Below are positions 7,897 to 17,021 of a stretch of DNA of 47,069 bases, piece after piece. The stretch comes from an uncultured Acetatifactor sp. (lineage in GTDB: Bacteria; Bacillota; Clostridia; Lachnospirales; Lachnospiraceae). Positions within the stretch are counted from its first letter, which is position 1. Every line of letters begins with the position of its first letter. The notes under the pieces were generated by a model that did not search any database, was not told where the DNA came from, and worked only from the letters and a program-made list of their open reading frames with translations. Made by a program: the position numbers and the translations under genes. Location of the stretch: the NCBI GenBank assembly GCA_947625675.1, contig CANQPH010000020.1, forward strand, positions 1 to 47,069, written 5' to 3'.

Positions 7897-9729
7897 CTAA
7901 CGTCCCCTTCCCTTCTTTTTCTCCGGCTTCCTGGGCCGGATCAGGCACTTTTTGTCATAGCCGATCAAGTCCGTCCTGCCCGCCTTTACCAGGGCCTCGT
8001 ACACCAGATCATAATTCTTGGGGTTCCGATATTGGATCAGAGCCCTCTGCATGGCCTTTTCATGAGGATTGCGGCAGACATAGACCGGCTTCCCGTTCCG
8101 GGGATCCAGTCCCGTATAATACATCACCGTGGAAAGGGTGGAGGGGGTGGGGTAAAAATCCTGCACCTGCTCCGGCATGTAGCCCAGATCCCGCAGAAAT
8201 TCCGCCAGTTCGACGGCGTCTTTCAAGGTGGAACCCGGATGGGAGGACATGAGATAGGGAACCAGGAACTGATCTTTGCCGAGCTGCTGATTCAGCTTCC
8301 GGTATTTTGTCGCAAAACGTTCATATACCGCCCTCTCCGGCTTCCCCATTTTGGAAAGCACCCTGTCGGAAATATGCTCCGGGGCCACCTTGAGCTGGCC
8401 GCTGACATGGTGTTCCACCAGCTCCCTGAAAAAAGTGTCATCCGGATCCGCCAGCAGATAATCGAAGCGGATGCCGGAACGGATGAAGACCTTTTTCACC
8501 CCGGGAAGGGCCCGCAGCTTCCGCAGAAGCTCCAGGTAGTCCCGATGATCCACCTCCAGATTGGGGCAGGGCCTGGGATAAAGGCATTGTCTGTTCTGAC
8601 AGACCCCTTGGGTCAGCTGCTTCTGGCAGGAGGGATGGCGGAAATTGGCGGTGGGTCCCCCCACGTCATGGATATATCCCTTGAAATCCGGATCCTGGGT
8701 AAGCAGCCTGGCTTCCTCCAGGATGGATTCGTGGCTGCGGACCTGCACGGTACGGCCCTGATGGAAGGTCAGGGCGCAGAAACTGCAGCCTCCAAAGCAC
8801 CCTCTGTTGCTGACCAGGGAGAACTTGATCTCGGCGATGGCCGGGACTCCGCCTTTTTCCTCATAGGAGGGATGATAGGTCCGCATATAGGGAAGAGAAT
8901 AAATATCATCCATCTCTTCCGTGGTCAGGGGCGGCTGAGGCGGGTTCTGAACCACGTAGATTCCGTTGGAATAGGGCTCGATCAAGGGCTTTCCGCTGCA
9001 AAAATCCGTGTTCCGATGCTGGATCCCGAAGCTTTTCGCATACAGTGCCTTGTCTTCCTTCATTTCCTGATAAGACGGAAGGTGGATTCCTTCGTAGACC
9101 CCGCTGATGTCTTTGGTGCGGTAGACGGTTCCGGCGATAAAGGTGAGGTCTTTTACCTCGATCCCGCTGTCCAGAGCTTCCGCAATTTCCACCATGGCCT
9201 TTTCCCCCATGCCGTAGGAAAGCAGATCCGCCTGGCTGTCCAGGAGAACGGAACGCTTCAGACTGTCGGTCCAGTAATCATAATGGGCCATCCTGCGCAA
9301 GCTGGCCTCGATCCCCCCGATGATGATGGGAACGTCCTTGTAAGTCCTCCTGATCAGATTGCAATAGACCACCGTGGCGTGATCCGGGCGTTTCCCGATC
9401 TCTCCGCCGGGAGTATAGGCATCCGTCCTGCGGCGCTTTTTGGACACGGTATAATGGTTGACGCAGCTGTCCATGTTGCCGGCGCTGACCAGGAAGGCCA
9501 GCCTGGGTCTCCCCAGGACGGAGATGCTGTCATCCCGTTTCCAGTCCGGCTGGGCGATGATGCCCACGCTGAACCCATGGGCCTCCAGCACCCGGCTGAT
9601 GATGGCATGACCAAAAGAGGGATGATCCACATAGGCATCCCCCACCACGTACACGAAATCCAATTGTTCGATGCCCCGTTCCTCCATATCCTGCCTGGAG
9701 ACGGGCAAAAATCCCTGAGCCAAATTCAT
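7897..9729 (-). CDS. YgiQ-family radical SAM protein (UPF0313)
   Basis: The start at 9727-9729 (MNLAQGFLPVSRQDM) fits the family; the longer frame to 9822 runs through the tandem repeats upstream. The N-terminus has VVGDAYVDHPSFGHA, a hallmark of YgiQ proteins. The radical SAM cluster is the CxxxCxxC motif in GCFGGCSFCALTFHQGR. A second Cys-rich segment lies near residues 375-390 of the mature frame (QKQLTQGVCQNRQCLYPRPC). The C-terminal part has the Pro-rich YgiQ tail (FYPTPSTLSTVMYYT). The reaction is unknown for the family. It has 610 residues and is probably cytosolic. A small upstream reading frame ends four bases before this start. Confidence 0.93.
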   Translation of the reverse strand: MNLAQGFLPVSRQDMEERGIEQLDFVYVVGDAYVDHPSFGHAIISRVLEAHGFSVGIIAQPDWKRDDSISVLGRPRLAFLVSAGNMDSCVNHYTVSKKRRRTDAYTPGGEIGKRPDHATVVYCNLIRRTYKDVPIIIGGIEASLRRMAHYDYWTDSLKRSVLLDSQADLLSYGMGEKAMVEIAEALDSGIEVKDLTFIAGTVYRTKDISGVYEGIHLPSYQEMKEDKALYAKSFGIQHRNTDFCSGKPLIEPYSNGIYVVQNPPQPPLTTEEMDDIYSLPYMRTYHPSYEEKGGVPAIAEIKFSLVSNRGCFGGCSFCALTFHQGRTVQVRSHESILEEARLLTQDPDFKGYIHDVGGPTANFRHPSCQKQLTQGVCQNRQCLYPRPCPNLEVDHRDYLELLRKLRALPGVKKVFIRSGIRFDYLLADPDDTFFRELVEHHVSGQLKVAPEHISDRVLSKMGKPERAVYERFATKYRKLNQQLGKDQFLVPYLMSSHPGSTLKDAVELAEFLRDLGYMPEQVQDFYPTPSTLSTVMYYTGLDPRNGKPVYVCRNPHEKAMQRALIQYRNPKNYDLVYEALVKAGRTDLIGYDKKCLIRPRKPEKKKGRGR

Positions 9730-9733
9730 ACTC

Positions 9734-9835
9734 CTATTCCCTATAAAAACACACGCTTTTCCCATGCTGCCGTTCCCGCAGATACTGCCGCCAAAAATTT
9801 CGCTTTTGCTGGATACCGCCATTTGAGAACTTCAT
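9734..9835 (-). CDS. Possible upstream reading frame of ygiQ (33 codons)
   Basis: An ATG at 9833-9835 inside the repeat opens a 33-codon frame (begins MKFSNGGIQQ, ends VCFYRE) with its TAG at 9734-9736. That leaves four bases before the ygiQ ATG, so the two could be translationally coupled. No strong ribosome site is seen, and the peptide matches nothing I know. Earlier repeat copies encode the same start but stop after 11 codons, with ATG-TGA overlaps. Confidence 0.25.
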   Translation of the reverse strand: MKFSNGGIQQKRNFWRQYLRERQHGKSVCFYRE

Positions 9836-9885
9836 TTATGCTGGATACCGCCATTTGAGAACTTCATTTATGCTGGATACCGCCA
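9807..9885. repeat. 32-bp tandem repeat upstream of ygiQ
   Basis: Copies start at 9807, 9839 and 9871 (the last partial). The shared core TGCTGGATACCGCCA is followed by a TTGAGAACTTCA segment. A degenerate further copy lies at about 9905-9920 and another at about 9780-9792. The array lies between the HAD and ygiQ genes. Confidence 0.8.
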
Positions 9886-9928
9886 GCCTTTTGTAAATTC
9901 CACTTTTGCGGACACCGCCATTTTTAAA

Positions 9929-10579
9929 CTACTGCTCCCACAAGCCGCAAAAATTTTCTATATAATAATCCGCCAGGGCCGCCTTCTCTTCTTTTTCCGC
10001 CAGAGAGTAGGCGTCCTCCACGGCGCAGACCTTCATGCCCGCCCGCTTTCCGGCCAGGATGCCGGGGACGATGTCTTCAAACACCAGGCACCTGGAGGGA
10101 TTCACCCCCAGCCGTTCCGCCACCGCCAGGTAGATGTCCGGCGAGGGCTTGCCGTGCTCCACGTCGCAGCCTGTCATGATACAGTCGAAGTAGTCATGAA
10201 GACCGTGCACGTCGGCGATGTTTTCCACCAGCTCCCGGGAATTGCTGGTGGCGATACCCAGCAATATCCCTCTTTGCCGACATCCCGCCAGGAACTCTCC
10301 CACCCCTTCCTTCAGGGGCACCTGGTGCATGTATTTGTCCCAGGCCATCCGGTTCCAGTCATTTTTGATCTTTTCCAGGGAGTCCGATATCCCGAACCGT
10401 TCCTTAAAATAAGCGGCTGTCTCGGAAAAACTCATGCCCTCGATGGCCGCCTGCAGGCCCTCCGGCAAAGGAATGCCGAACCGTCCCAAATATTCGATGT
10501 CGATATCCCGCCACATCCACATGGAATCCACCAGGGACCCATCCAGGTCAAATATGACCGCCTCGATATTTTCCAGCAT
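9929..10579 (-). CDS. HAD-superfamily hydrolase, subfamily IA (beta-phosphoglucomutase-like)
   Basis: A 216-residue protein with motif I FDLDGSLVDSM (Ser in place of the usual Thr), motif II IATSNS, motif III in GKPSPDIY and motif IV VFEDIVPGI. A helical cap lies between residues about 18 and 80. It is likely a Mg-dependent phosphatase or phosphomutase for a small sugar phosphate; the substrate cannot be read from sequence. AAGGG precedes the ATG. It follows the rsuA-type gene by 76 bp. Confidence 0.88.
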   Translation of the reverse strand: MLENIEAVIFDLDGSLVDSMWMWRDIDIEYLGRFGIPLPEGLQAAIEGMSFSETAAYFKERFGISDSLEKIKNDWNRMAWDKYMHQVPLKEGVGEFLAGCRQRGILLGIATSNSRELVENIADVHGLHDYFDCIMTGCDVEHGKPSPDIYLAVAERLGVNPSRCLVFEDIVPGILAGKRAGMKVCAVEDAYSLAEKEEKAALADYYIENFCGLWEQ

Positions 10580-10655
10580 ACCAAATTAACCCTTTCCTCT
10601 CGCCCAAGCCGCTGCAGCCAAGAAATAGTCCCTCTATCGGCCCAGTCGCTGTATT

Positions 10656-11393
10656 TTACATGGGCCCGGCCTTTGTGTCCCGTTCTCCATCCAGGCCCGC
10701 CGCCCGGTACAGTTCCCGCAATTCCTCCAGCGTGATTTCCCGAAACGCTCCCGGAGCCAGCCCTTCGTCCAGGACCAGGGGGCCGAAGGAAATCCGCTTC
10801 AGGTTCGTCACTTCATTTCCCACCGCCAGGAGCATCCTCTTCACCTGATGAAATTTGCCCTCCTGTATGGTCAGCAGGATCCGCCTCTCCCCTATCCGTT
10901 CCACCTTTGCGGGCAGGCTCCGTTCCCCGCCGCCGATTTCCAGGCCTTCCTCCAGTCTGCGGATTTCCTCCTCCGTCAATTCCCGGGCGATCTCCGCCAG
11001 ATAGGTCTTGTTCACGTGCCGTTTGGGGGAAAGCAGCCTGTGAGCCAGTTCCCCGTCATTGGTAATGAGAAGCAGCCCCGTGGTGTCCTTGTCCAGACGA
11101 CCAGCGGGAAAAAGATTCTTGTCCCCTACTCCGGGAAGCAGGGAAAGCACCGTGTCCGCCTCTTCATCCCTGGTGGCGGAGACAACCCCTTTCGGCTTAT
11201 GGAGCATATAGTAAGCATATCTGCGATATCGGCAGGGAACATCGCCCACCGTGACGGAATCCTCTTCCGTCACCGCCCATTCCGGCCTTTTTGTCACAAT
11301 CCCGTTTACCTTTACCGCACCGGCCCGGATCCGATCCTTCACCTGACTTCTGCTCCCCAAGCCGCAGTCGCACAAAAACTTGTCCAGACGCAT
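10656..11393 (-). CDS. rsuA: RsuA/RluB-family pseudouridine synthase
   Basis: Residues 1-60 form an S4 RNA-binding domain (MRLDKFLCDCGLGSRSQVK). Residues 64-230 form the catalytic domain with GRLDKDTTGLLL, where the Asp is the nucleophile that makes pseudouridine. EGKFHQVKRML is the conserved C-terminal motif. Family knowledge suggests modification of 16S rRNA U516; a 23S target (RluB/E type) is not excluded. It is 245 residues and cytosolic. It diverges from the YlbJ-like gene. The 115-bp intergenic region holds no promoter I am confident of. Confidence 0.88.
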   Translation of the reverse strand: MRLDKFLCDCGLGSRSQVKDRIRAGAVKVNGIVTKRPEWAVTEEDSVTVGDVPCRYRRYAYYMLHKPKGVVSATRDEEADTVLSLLPGVGDKNLFPAGRLDKDTTGLLLITNDGELAHRLLSPKRHVNKTYLAEIARELTEEEIRRLEEGLEIGGGERSLPAKVERIGERRILLTIQEGKFHQVKRMLLAVGNEVTNLKRISFGPLVLDEGLAPGAFREITLEELRELYRAAGLDGERDTKAGPM

Positions 11394-11508
11394 TTTTTAC
11401 TCCGTTCCTTCCTTTACCTGACATACTCCGCCCAGGAAGGGGCATATCCTATATTGTCAGCCAACCAAACGGCGCCGGGCCATGACACCGCAAAAAGGAC
11501 GAACCGCA

Positions 11509-12600
11509 ATGCCCCAAATTATCAAAAAAGCCTGTTATACGCTGCTCTTTTTATCCCTCATCCTGCTGATCCTGACCAACGCCCCCTTGAGCCTCTCCCT
11601 GGCGTCTCGGGGCCTTCTTCTGTGGTTTGAAAAAATGATTCCGACCCTCCTGCCCTTCATGATTCTCTCCGGGCTCATGGTCAGGCTCCGGCTGACGGAA
11701 GGCTTTGCCTCTCTCCTTCACCCCTTCCTGGCCCCTTTTTGGAAGGTGCGCAAAAATGTGACCTACGCCATGTTCATGGGCTTCCTCTGTGGCTTTCCCA
11801 TGGGGGCCAAAGTGACCTGCGATCTGCTGAAGCGCCGCATGATCACAGAAAAAGAAGGAGAATTCCTGCTGGCTTTCTGCAACAATATCGGTCCCGTGTA
11901 TTTTGTAAGCTTTGTCCTGCCTCTCCTGCACCGGAAATTGTTGTGGCCCTATCTCTTCGGCATGTACGGGCTGCCGTTTTTCTACGGCCTTGGGCTGCGG
12001 CACACGGTTTACCGTTCCCTGTACATCGGGCAAACCGATTTCAGCAAGAAAGAAGAAATTATATCCCGCACACAAGGACAGATCCTTCTCAAAGCCAAAA
12101 AACAGATTCCTCTTGGTGCAAAAGAACAAGCCTCCAACACGATTCGAGCGCACCAAGCGGAGCTGACTAACTGCGAAAAAAAGACGCCCCTCTCCCTGCT
12201 GGAGCAGATCGACGACTCCATCCAGGCAGCCCTGCAAAGCACCCTGATGCTGGGCGGCTACATGATCCTCTTCAACCTTCTGAACGTCCTCCCGATTGCC
12301 CTGGCACGGGCCGGGGCCGCAGCCGGTCTGAATAGAAGCTTTTCTCTTTTGCCTGCCATAGCCGCTCCTGTGCTGGAAATCACCGGGGGCTTGGGGCTTT
12401 TGGGGGACAGGATGCCCCTTTTGACCCTGCTCCTCTTGCCTTTCGGCGGCCTTTCCTGCATCGCCCAGACCTACAGCACGATCAAAGGCACCGACCTTTC
12501 CCTGTCAAATTATGTGAAGCACAAGCTGATCCTCACGGGAATCACGGCCCTGTACTATGGGGCCTGGGCCCTGCTTTCTCCCGCCACGTTCCTGAAATAA
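11509..12600 (+). CDS. YlbJ-like nucleoside-recognition membrane protein
   Basis: One of only two plus-strand genes. I start it at 11509 because AAAGGA lies 9 bases upstream; the frame opens 27 bases earlier without a ribosome site. The 363-residue protein has about eight membrane segments. It carries the two repeated Gate motifs GFPMGAKVTCDLL and FGGLSCIAQTYS. YlbJ proteins are needed for spore cortex formation and belong to the nucleoside-recognition family; that role here is inference. Between the halves (about residues 184-207) there is a hydrophilic loop made of three 8-residue repeats encoded by 24-bp units. Confidence 0.85.
   Translation: MPQIIKKACYTLLFLSLILLILTNAPLSLSLASRGLLLWFEKMIPTLLPFMILSGLMVRLRLTEGFASLLHPFLAPFWKVRKNVTYAMFMGFLCGFPMGAKVTCDLLKRRMITEKEGEFLLAFCNNIGPVYFVSFVLPLLHRKLLWPYLFGMYGLPFFYGLGLRHTVYRSLYIGQTDFSKKEEIISRTQGQILLKAKKQIPLGAKEQASNTIRAHQAELTNCEKKTPLSLLEQIDDSIQAALQSTLMLGGYMILFNLLNVLPIALARAGAAAGLNRSFSLLPAIAAPVLEITGGLGLLGDRMPLLTLLLLPFGGLSCIAQTYSTIKGTDLSLSNYVKHKLILTGITALYYGAWALLSPATFLK
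12058..12129 (+). repeat. Three degenerate 24-bp repeats inside the ylbJ-like gene
   Basis: Units start at 12058, 12082 and 12106 and encode IISRTQGQ, ILLKAKKQ and IPLGAKEQ. The loop containing them separates two membrane halves. The frame is preserved. Confidence 0.65.
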
Positions 12601-12933
12601 TCTGATGCAAATGAAAGCGATCCGCAAGCCGACACTTTCTTCAGCTCATGATTGATCTGTCTTCTTGCCGCTTTCCGCAATCCGCCGCAAATCCAGGGCG
12701 ATTCGTTCCGCCATAAATCATAAAAAATATAACGAAAACAAGGCCGGCGTTGTACCGACCTGATCCTTGTCTTGTCCAGACTCCCGTGCCGCAAGTCCTC
12801 TCTCCGACTCATCTGCCGCAAGCCCCGTTAAGCTCCCGTGCCCCGGCCCCGGTGCACAGAACACAAGCCCTTTCACGGCTCCCGAACCGTGAGTTCCCGC
12901 TCCGACCTGTCTGCTCCGAACCTCCGTCCCAGC
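12601..12933. other. Intergenic stretch without a supported gene
   Basis: No convincing reading frame is present. The stretch is C-rich from about 12770 and has loosely repeated CCGCAAG and CTCCCGTGCC words. A short hairpin (TCACGG/CCGTGA, 12873-12892) has no U-run on either side. Confidence 0.6.
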
Positions 12934-13527
12934 TCACATGACGTCCAGAGTTCCGGGATTGTCGCCTTCCATGTCCGCCATGTCCTCATCCGCAGGATGG
13001 AGCTCGTTGCGGTTGGAAGTGATGATGTCCCGATAGTAATTCAGGGAACTGATCAGGTTCTCATAATTCGTGGAGGCGGTCTGCGTGGAGGAAGTGATGA
13101 TGTTCTCCAAATGCATCAGGATATCGTCCATGTACTGCATGGCGGCCTGCTTCAGATTGTTCGCCTCGATGGTGGCGTTGTCCAGAATGCTCTGGGCCTG
13201 GGCCCTGGCGTCTTCCACCACCTGATTGGCCTGCTCATAAGCCCGCTGCATGACCTCGTGCTCGCTGATCAGCTCATTGGTATGAGCCGTGGCCTCGCTG
13301 ATCATGGCGTCGGCCTTGGACTTTGCGTCGTTCAGAATGGCTTCCTTGTTGCTGATGATCTTCTGGTAACGCTTGATCTCATCGGGCGTCTTCATGCGCA
13401 ACTCCCGCAGGAGCTCGTCCATCTGATCCTTGTTGACGATGATGTTGGTACTGGACATAAACTGCGGCTTACAGCTGTCCACATACTCTTCGATTTCATC
13501 GATCAGCTGTTCAATCTTACTGCTCAT
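12934..13527 (-). CDS. Coiled-coil protein, ATPase subunit H / DivIVA-like
   Basis: A 197-residue, largely helical protein. Residues 50-160 are heptad-rich and full of Ala, Gln, Glu and Lys (EAILNDAKSKADAMISEA). The C-terminus is acidic. It has no membrane segment. It resembles proteins annotated as ATPase or V-type subunit H-like in Lachnospiraceae, which usually follow coaD. The function is not established; a cytoskeletal or division role is possible from its DivIVA-like shape. GAGGAGG precedes the ATG by 6-7 bases. It lies 109 bp downstream of coaD. Confidence 0.75.
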   Translation of the reverse strand: MSSKIEQLIDEIEEYVDSCKPQFMSSTNIIVNKDQMDELLRELRMKTPDEIKRYQKIISNKEAILNDAKSKADAMISEATAHTNELISEHEVMQRAYEQANQVVEDARAQAQSILDNATIEANNLKQAAMQYMDDILMHLENIITSSTQTASTNYENLISSLNYYRDIITSNRNELHPADEDMADMEGDNPGTLDVM

Positions 13528-13560
13528 AACGGCCCTCCTCGTTCTATTTATTCCGCTTTA

Positions 13561-13609
13561 TGCAGGTTTTTTCAATTCCCTGCATATCACGGGCCTGTCT
13601 GTGATATGC
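13561..13609. promoter_or_regulatory. Overlapping hairpins between coaD and the coiled-coil gene
   Basis: GCATATCAC (13582-13590) pairs with GTGATATGC (13601-13609), a perfect 9-bp stem. A second dyad, TGCAGG with CCTGCA (13561-13583), shares bases with it, so the two are exclusive. No U-run of terminator quality follows. This could be a regulatory leader or processing site. Confidence 0.4.
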
Positions 13610-13636
13610 ACTGATGAGTAGTATGAATGTTTACTT

Positions 13637-14140
13637 TCATACCGTCTTTTGGGATTTCTCTATCCCATATCGCTCATAGATCATGTCCGCCACGAAATCC
13701 GGCACGCACTGACTGATGTCCCCTCCAAAGCTGGCGATCTCCTTCACGCTGGAAGAACTGAGGTAAGCGTATTCCAGGTTGGTGGCCAGGAACATGGTAT
13801 CCAGCCTTCCGCCGGAAAGCTTGCTGTTGGTCTGGGCCAACTGCAGTTCATACTCGAAATCCGTGATGGCCCGCAGCCCCCGCACCGCCACGTGGATGTT
13901 GTTCTCTCTGGCATAATCGATCAACAGCCCGCTGAAACAATCCACCTGCACGTTGGGAAGATCTTTGGTAGCTTCCTTTAATATCTTAACACGTTCTTCC
14001 GCAGAAAACAATGGGGTCTTTCCTTTATTGTTCAAAACACTGACGATCAGCACGTCAAAAACTTCCGAGGCACGCCGGATCACGTCCAGGTGGCCGTAGG
14101 TCACCGGATCGAAGCTGCCGGGATAAACCGCTCTTTTCAT
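13637..14140 (-). CDS. coaD: Phosphopantetheine adenylyltransferase
   Basis: It begins [21 protein letters not shown] with the HxGH nucleotidyltransferase motif and ends with the family's [11 protein letters not shown] segment (ATP binding). It catalyses 4'-phosphopantetheine plus ATP to dephospho-CoA, the penultimate step of coenzyme A synthesis, in the cytosol. The start 14138-14140 overlaps the rsmD stop as ATGA, and the 167-residue length is normal. The rsmD-coaD pair is the standard Firmicutes arrangement. Confidence 0.97.
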   Translation of the reverse strand: MKRAVYPGSFDPVTYGHLDVIRRASEVFDVLIVSVLNNKGKTPLFSAEERVKILKEATKDLPNVQVDCFSGLLIDYARENNIHVAVRGLRAITDFEYELQLAQTNSKLSGGRLDTMFLATNLEYAYLSSSSVKEIASFGGDISQCVPDFVADMIYERYGIEKSQKTV

Positions 14141-14694
14141 TTTCCCGTTTCCTTTCGGATAAATACATGCTTGTTGGTCTTGTAGCATTTCTCCCGCACC
14201 AGTTCATAGCCCAGGGAAGGAAGATAGGAAAAATCCGTTTTCAGTGCGGCTTCCACCACGATCAGAGTTTCCTCCGACACATAAGGCTGGCGGCGAAGCG
14301 TCTCCAGCACCCTTCTTTCCTCTCCCGATGCATAAGGAGGATCCATAAAGATCACGTCCGCATGCTTTTCATGGATCCCCGCCAGTCCGGCGCAGGCATC
14401 CTGTTTAAATACTATAGCACGATCCGTGAATTTCGTAAATACCAGATTTTCCTGGATACAGGCGCAGGCGGCCGGGGCGTTCTCGATAAAATAAGCCCGT
14501 CTGGCCCCCCGGCTCAGGGCTTCGATGCCGATGCCCCCGCTGCCGCTGAACACGTCCACGAAAATGCACCCCGCCATGTGCGGCTGCAAAATATTGAAAA
14601 GCGTCTCCTTGATGCGGTCCGTGGTAGGCCTGGTGTCCGGCCCCTGGGGCGTGCGCAGGGGGAGGCTTCTGGCAGTTCCCGCTATGACTCTCAT
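14137..14694 (-). CDS. rsmD: 16S rRNA (guanine966-N2)-methyltransferase
   Basis: The start at 14692-14694 ([13 protein letters not shown]) has GGAGG 7 bases upstream; the longer frame to 14754 is not needed. The SAM loop is [19 protein letters not shown] and the catalytic motif is [11 protein letters not shown], an N2-guanine methyltransferase DPPY. Length is 185 residues. It modifies G966 of 16S rRNA in the small subunit. It is coupled to coaD by ATGA overlap and follows parC. Confidence 0.95.
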   Translation of the reverse strand: MRVIAGTARSLPLRTPQGPDTRPTTDRIKETLFNILQPHMAGCIFVDVFSGSGGIGIEALSRGARRAYFIENAPAACACIQENLVFTKFTDRAIVFKQDACAGLAGIHEKHADVIFMDPPYASGEERRVLETLRRQPYVSEETLIVVEAALKTDFSYLPSLGYELVREKCYKTNKHVFIRKETGK

Positions 14695-14760
14695 AAAAAA
14701 TCCTCCGAATGTCGCATAAATAATATCGCCGAAGAACATCGTTCCGCCGTGCAAAAAACC

Positions 14761-16998
14761 TTATACCCGGATCTTCGTTCCCTTGGTATCCCTTTTGTTG
14801 GCTTTTATATTGTTCAGCACGATCTCTTTTCCCTTATATTCCACGCTGACGGGCACGGAATTCTGGATAAAATAGACATTTTCCACGAAATCTCCTTCCG
14901 CCAGCTTCATGCACCGCACTCCCAGGGCCGCCTTCTTTTTCTCCGGAATCTCGCTCAGGGCGAAGCGCAGGAAGCATCCCTGATGGCTCTGCAGGACCAC
15001 ATTGTTCTGGTGGTGTATGGCGGCCACGCCGATGACGGTATCGCCTTCCGCCAGCTTGGTGGCGGCCACCGTGCGCTTGGCCACGTCGAACTCCCCGCCG
15101 TCCACCACCTTCATCATGGACTGGGCGGTGGCGAAGACCAGCTGACAGAGGTTCAGCTCCATCTGGCTGGTGACGCAGACGATACTCTCCTTCTCGGAAC
15201 TGTAGTTGCTCACGTTGTCGATGGGCACTCCCTTGTCCCGGAACTTTCCAAAGGGCAGATCGGAAACCTTGACGGTATGAAGCTGTCCGGAATCTGTGAA
15301 GATGCAGATCTTCCCCCGGTTCTTGCAGGTGAATACGAAACGGTTCTCCGCCTCCGCCGCCTCCTTGTTGCGTTCATAGGTGCCCATGTCGATGGTCTTG
15401 GCATAGCCGAAACGATCCATGAGGAAGCAGACGTCCATCTCCTCGATCTCTTTTTCCTTGTAAACGGCCTCTTCCGCATTCTCGATCTGAGTGCGGCGCT
15501 TCCGTCCGTACTCCTTCTTGATATCGTCCAGCTCGTTCATGATCACCTGAGCCATGGAATCCCGCCGCTCCAGGATGTCCTCGTAACGGTAGATGTTGGC
15601 CATGGTATCCTCGTGCTCCTTGATCAGGGCATCGATCTCCAGCCCGATCAGGCGGTACAGGCGCATTTCCAGGATGGCGTTGGCCTGTTTTTCCGTAAAC
15701 ATGAGCTGGGCGGCCATGATCCTGGACTCCTTGGACTTGAAGCGGATGCCGTCCACCTTGCCCTCCACCAGGCAGGCCTTGGCCATGTTCCGGTCCCTGG
15801 AGCCCCGCAGGATCTCGATGATCAGGTCGATGACGTTGCAGGCCTTGATCAGGCCCTCCTGCACCTCTTTTTTCTCCATTTCCCGGGCCAACAGGTTGGT
15901 GTACTTGCGGGTGGCGATCTGGAACTGGAAATCCACATTGGCCTTCAGGATCTGCTTCAGGCCCATCACCTCGGGACGGCCCTCGTAGATGGCCAGCATG
16001 TTCACCCCGAAAGTGTCCTCCAGCCGGGTCTTCTTGTAAAGCAGATTGGTGAAGTTCTCCACATCCGCATCCTTGCGGAGCTCTATGACGATCCGGATCC
16101 CCTCCTTGGAGGACTGATTGGAAATATCCAGGATGTCCGCCGTTTTCTTGGTCTCGGACAGGGCCGCCACGTCCATTAGGAACTTGGCGATATTGGCGCC
16201 GATCATGGGATAAGGGATCTCCGTGATCACCAGATTGGTCTTGCCGTTCTTGCCCTTTTCATAGACCACCTTGCCCCGGACCTTGATCTTGCCCGTGCCG
16301 GTCTCGTAGATCTCCAGCAGCTCGTCCTGGTTGATGACGATGCCTCCCGTGGGGAAATCCGGGCCTTTCACGTATTTCATCAGCTCCCTGGTGGAAATGC
16401 TGCCGTCCTTCATATAGGCCTTCATGGCGTCGATGACCTCCCCCAGGTTGTGGGGCGGGATGCTGGTGGCCATGCCCACGGCGATGCCCTCGGAGCCGTT
16501 GACCAGCAGATTGGGGATCTTCACCGGCAGGACCGTGGGCTCCTTCTCCGTCTCGTCGAAGTTGGGCATGAAGTCCACCACGTCCTTGTCCAGATCCGCC
16601 AGAAAGGCCTCCTGGGTGATCTTTTGCAGTCGGGCCTCCGTATAACGCATGGCGGCGGCTCCGTCCCCTTCGATGTTGCCGAAGTTGCCGTGACCGTCTA
16701 CGAGGGCCAGGCCCTTCTTGAAATCCTGGGCCATGACCACCAGGGCGTCATAGATGGAGCTGTCCCCATGGGGATGATATTTACCCATGGTATCCCCCAC
16801 GATACGGGCGCTCTTCCGGTAGGGCCTGTCATAACGGATCCCCAGCTCATACATATCGTAGAGGGTCCGGCGCTGCACGGGCTTCAGGCCGTCCCTGGCG
16901 TCCGGCAGGGCCCGGGACACGATCACGCTCATGGCGTAATCGATATAAGATTTCTGCATCAGCTCCGAATATTCCGTCTTAATGATTCTATCGTCCAT
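14761..16998 (-). CDS. parC: Type II topoisomerase subunit A, topoisomerase IV (ParC) type
   Basis: A 745-residue protein. The breakage-reunion domain has [17 protein letters not shown] (quinolone region, Ser present) and the active Tyr in [11 protein letters not shown]. The C-terminal beta-pinwheel starts near residue 490. It lacks the QRRGGKG box that marks GyrA, so I favour ParC (chromosome decatenation) over gyrase; the absent box is the main argument. It lies 23 bp downstream of the subunit B gene. No resistance substitution is apparent in the quinolone region. Confidence 0.85.
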   Translation of the reverse strand: MDDRIIKTEYSELMQKSYIDYAMSVIVSRALPDARDGLKPVQRRTLYDMYELGIRYDRPYRKSARIVGDTMGKYHPHGDSSIYDALVVMAQDFKKGLALVDGHGNFGNIEGDGAAAMRYTEARLQKITQEAFLADLDKDVVDFMPNFDETEKEPTVLPVKIPNLLVNGSEGIAVGMATSIPPHNLGEVIDAMKAYMKDGSISTRELMKYVKGPDFPTGGIVINQDELLEIYETGTGKIKVRGKVVYEKGKNGKTNLVITEIPYPMIGANIAKFLMDVAALSETKKTADILDISNQSSKEGIRIVIELRKDADVENFTNLLYKKTRLEDTFGVNMLAIYEGRPEVMGLKQILKANVDFQFQIATRKYTNLLAREMEKKEVQEGLIKACNVIDLIIEILRGSRDRNMAKACLVEGKVDGIRFKSKESRIMAAQLMFTEKQANAILEMRLYRLIGLEIDALIKEHEDTMANIYRYEDILERRDSMAQVIMNELDDIKKEYGRKRRTQIENAEEAVYKEKEIEEMDVCFLMDRFGYAKTIDMGTYERNKEAAEAENRFVFTCKNRGKICIFTDSGQLHTVKVSDLPFGKFRDKGVPIDNVSNYSSEKESIVCVTSQMELNLCQLVFATAQSMMKVVDGGEFDVAKRTVAATKLAEGDTVIGVAAIHHQNNVVLQSHQGCFLRFALSEIPEKKKAALGVRCMKLAEGDFVENVYFIQNSVPVSVEYKGKEIVLNNIKANKRDTKGTKIRV

Positions 16999-17021
16999 GT
17001 TCTATCCAAAACCTTCCTCAT

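Noticed and set aside
8032..9858. A 608-codon plus-strand frame opposite ygiQ
   Set aside because: It is the antisense shadow of the conserved radical SAM gene; no family features on that strand.
12555..12821. Minus-strand frame over the end of the ylbJ-like gene
   Set aside because: Overlaps a conserved gene on the other strand and matches no family.
12873..12892. Hairpin TCACGG/CCGTGA as a terminator
   Set aside because: No T-run on either side and a short stem.
14167..16179. A 670-codon plus-strand frame opposite rsmD and parC
   Set aside because: Shadow of parC with His- and Leu-rich composition and no ribosome site.
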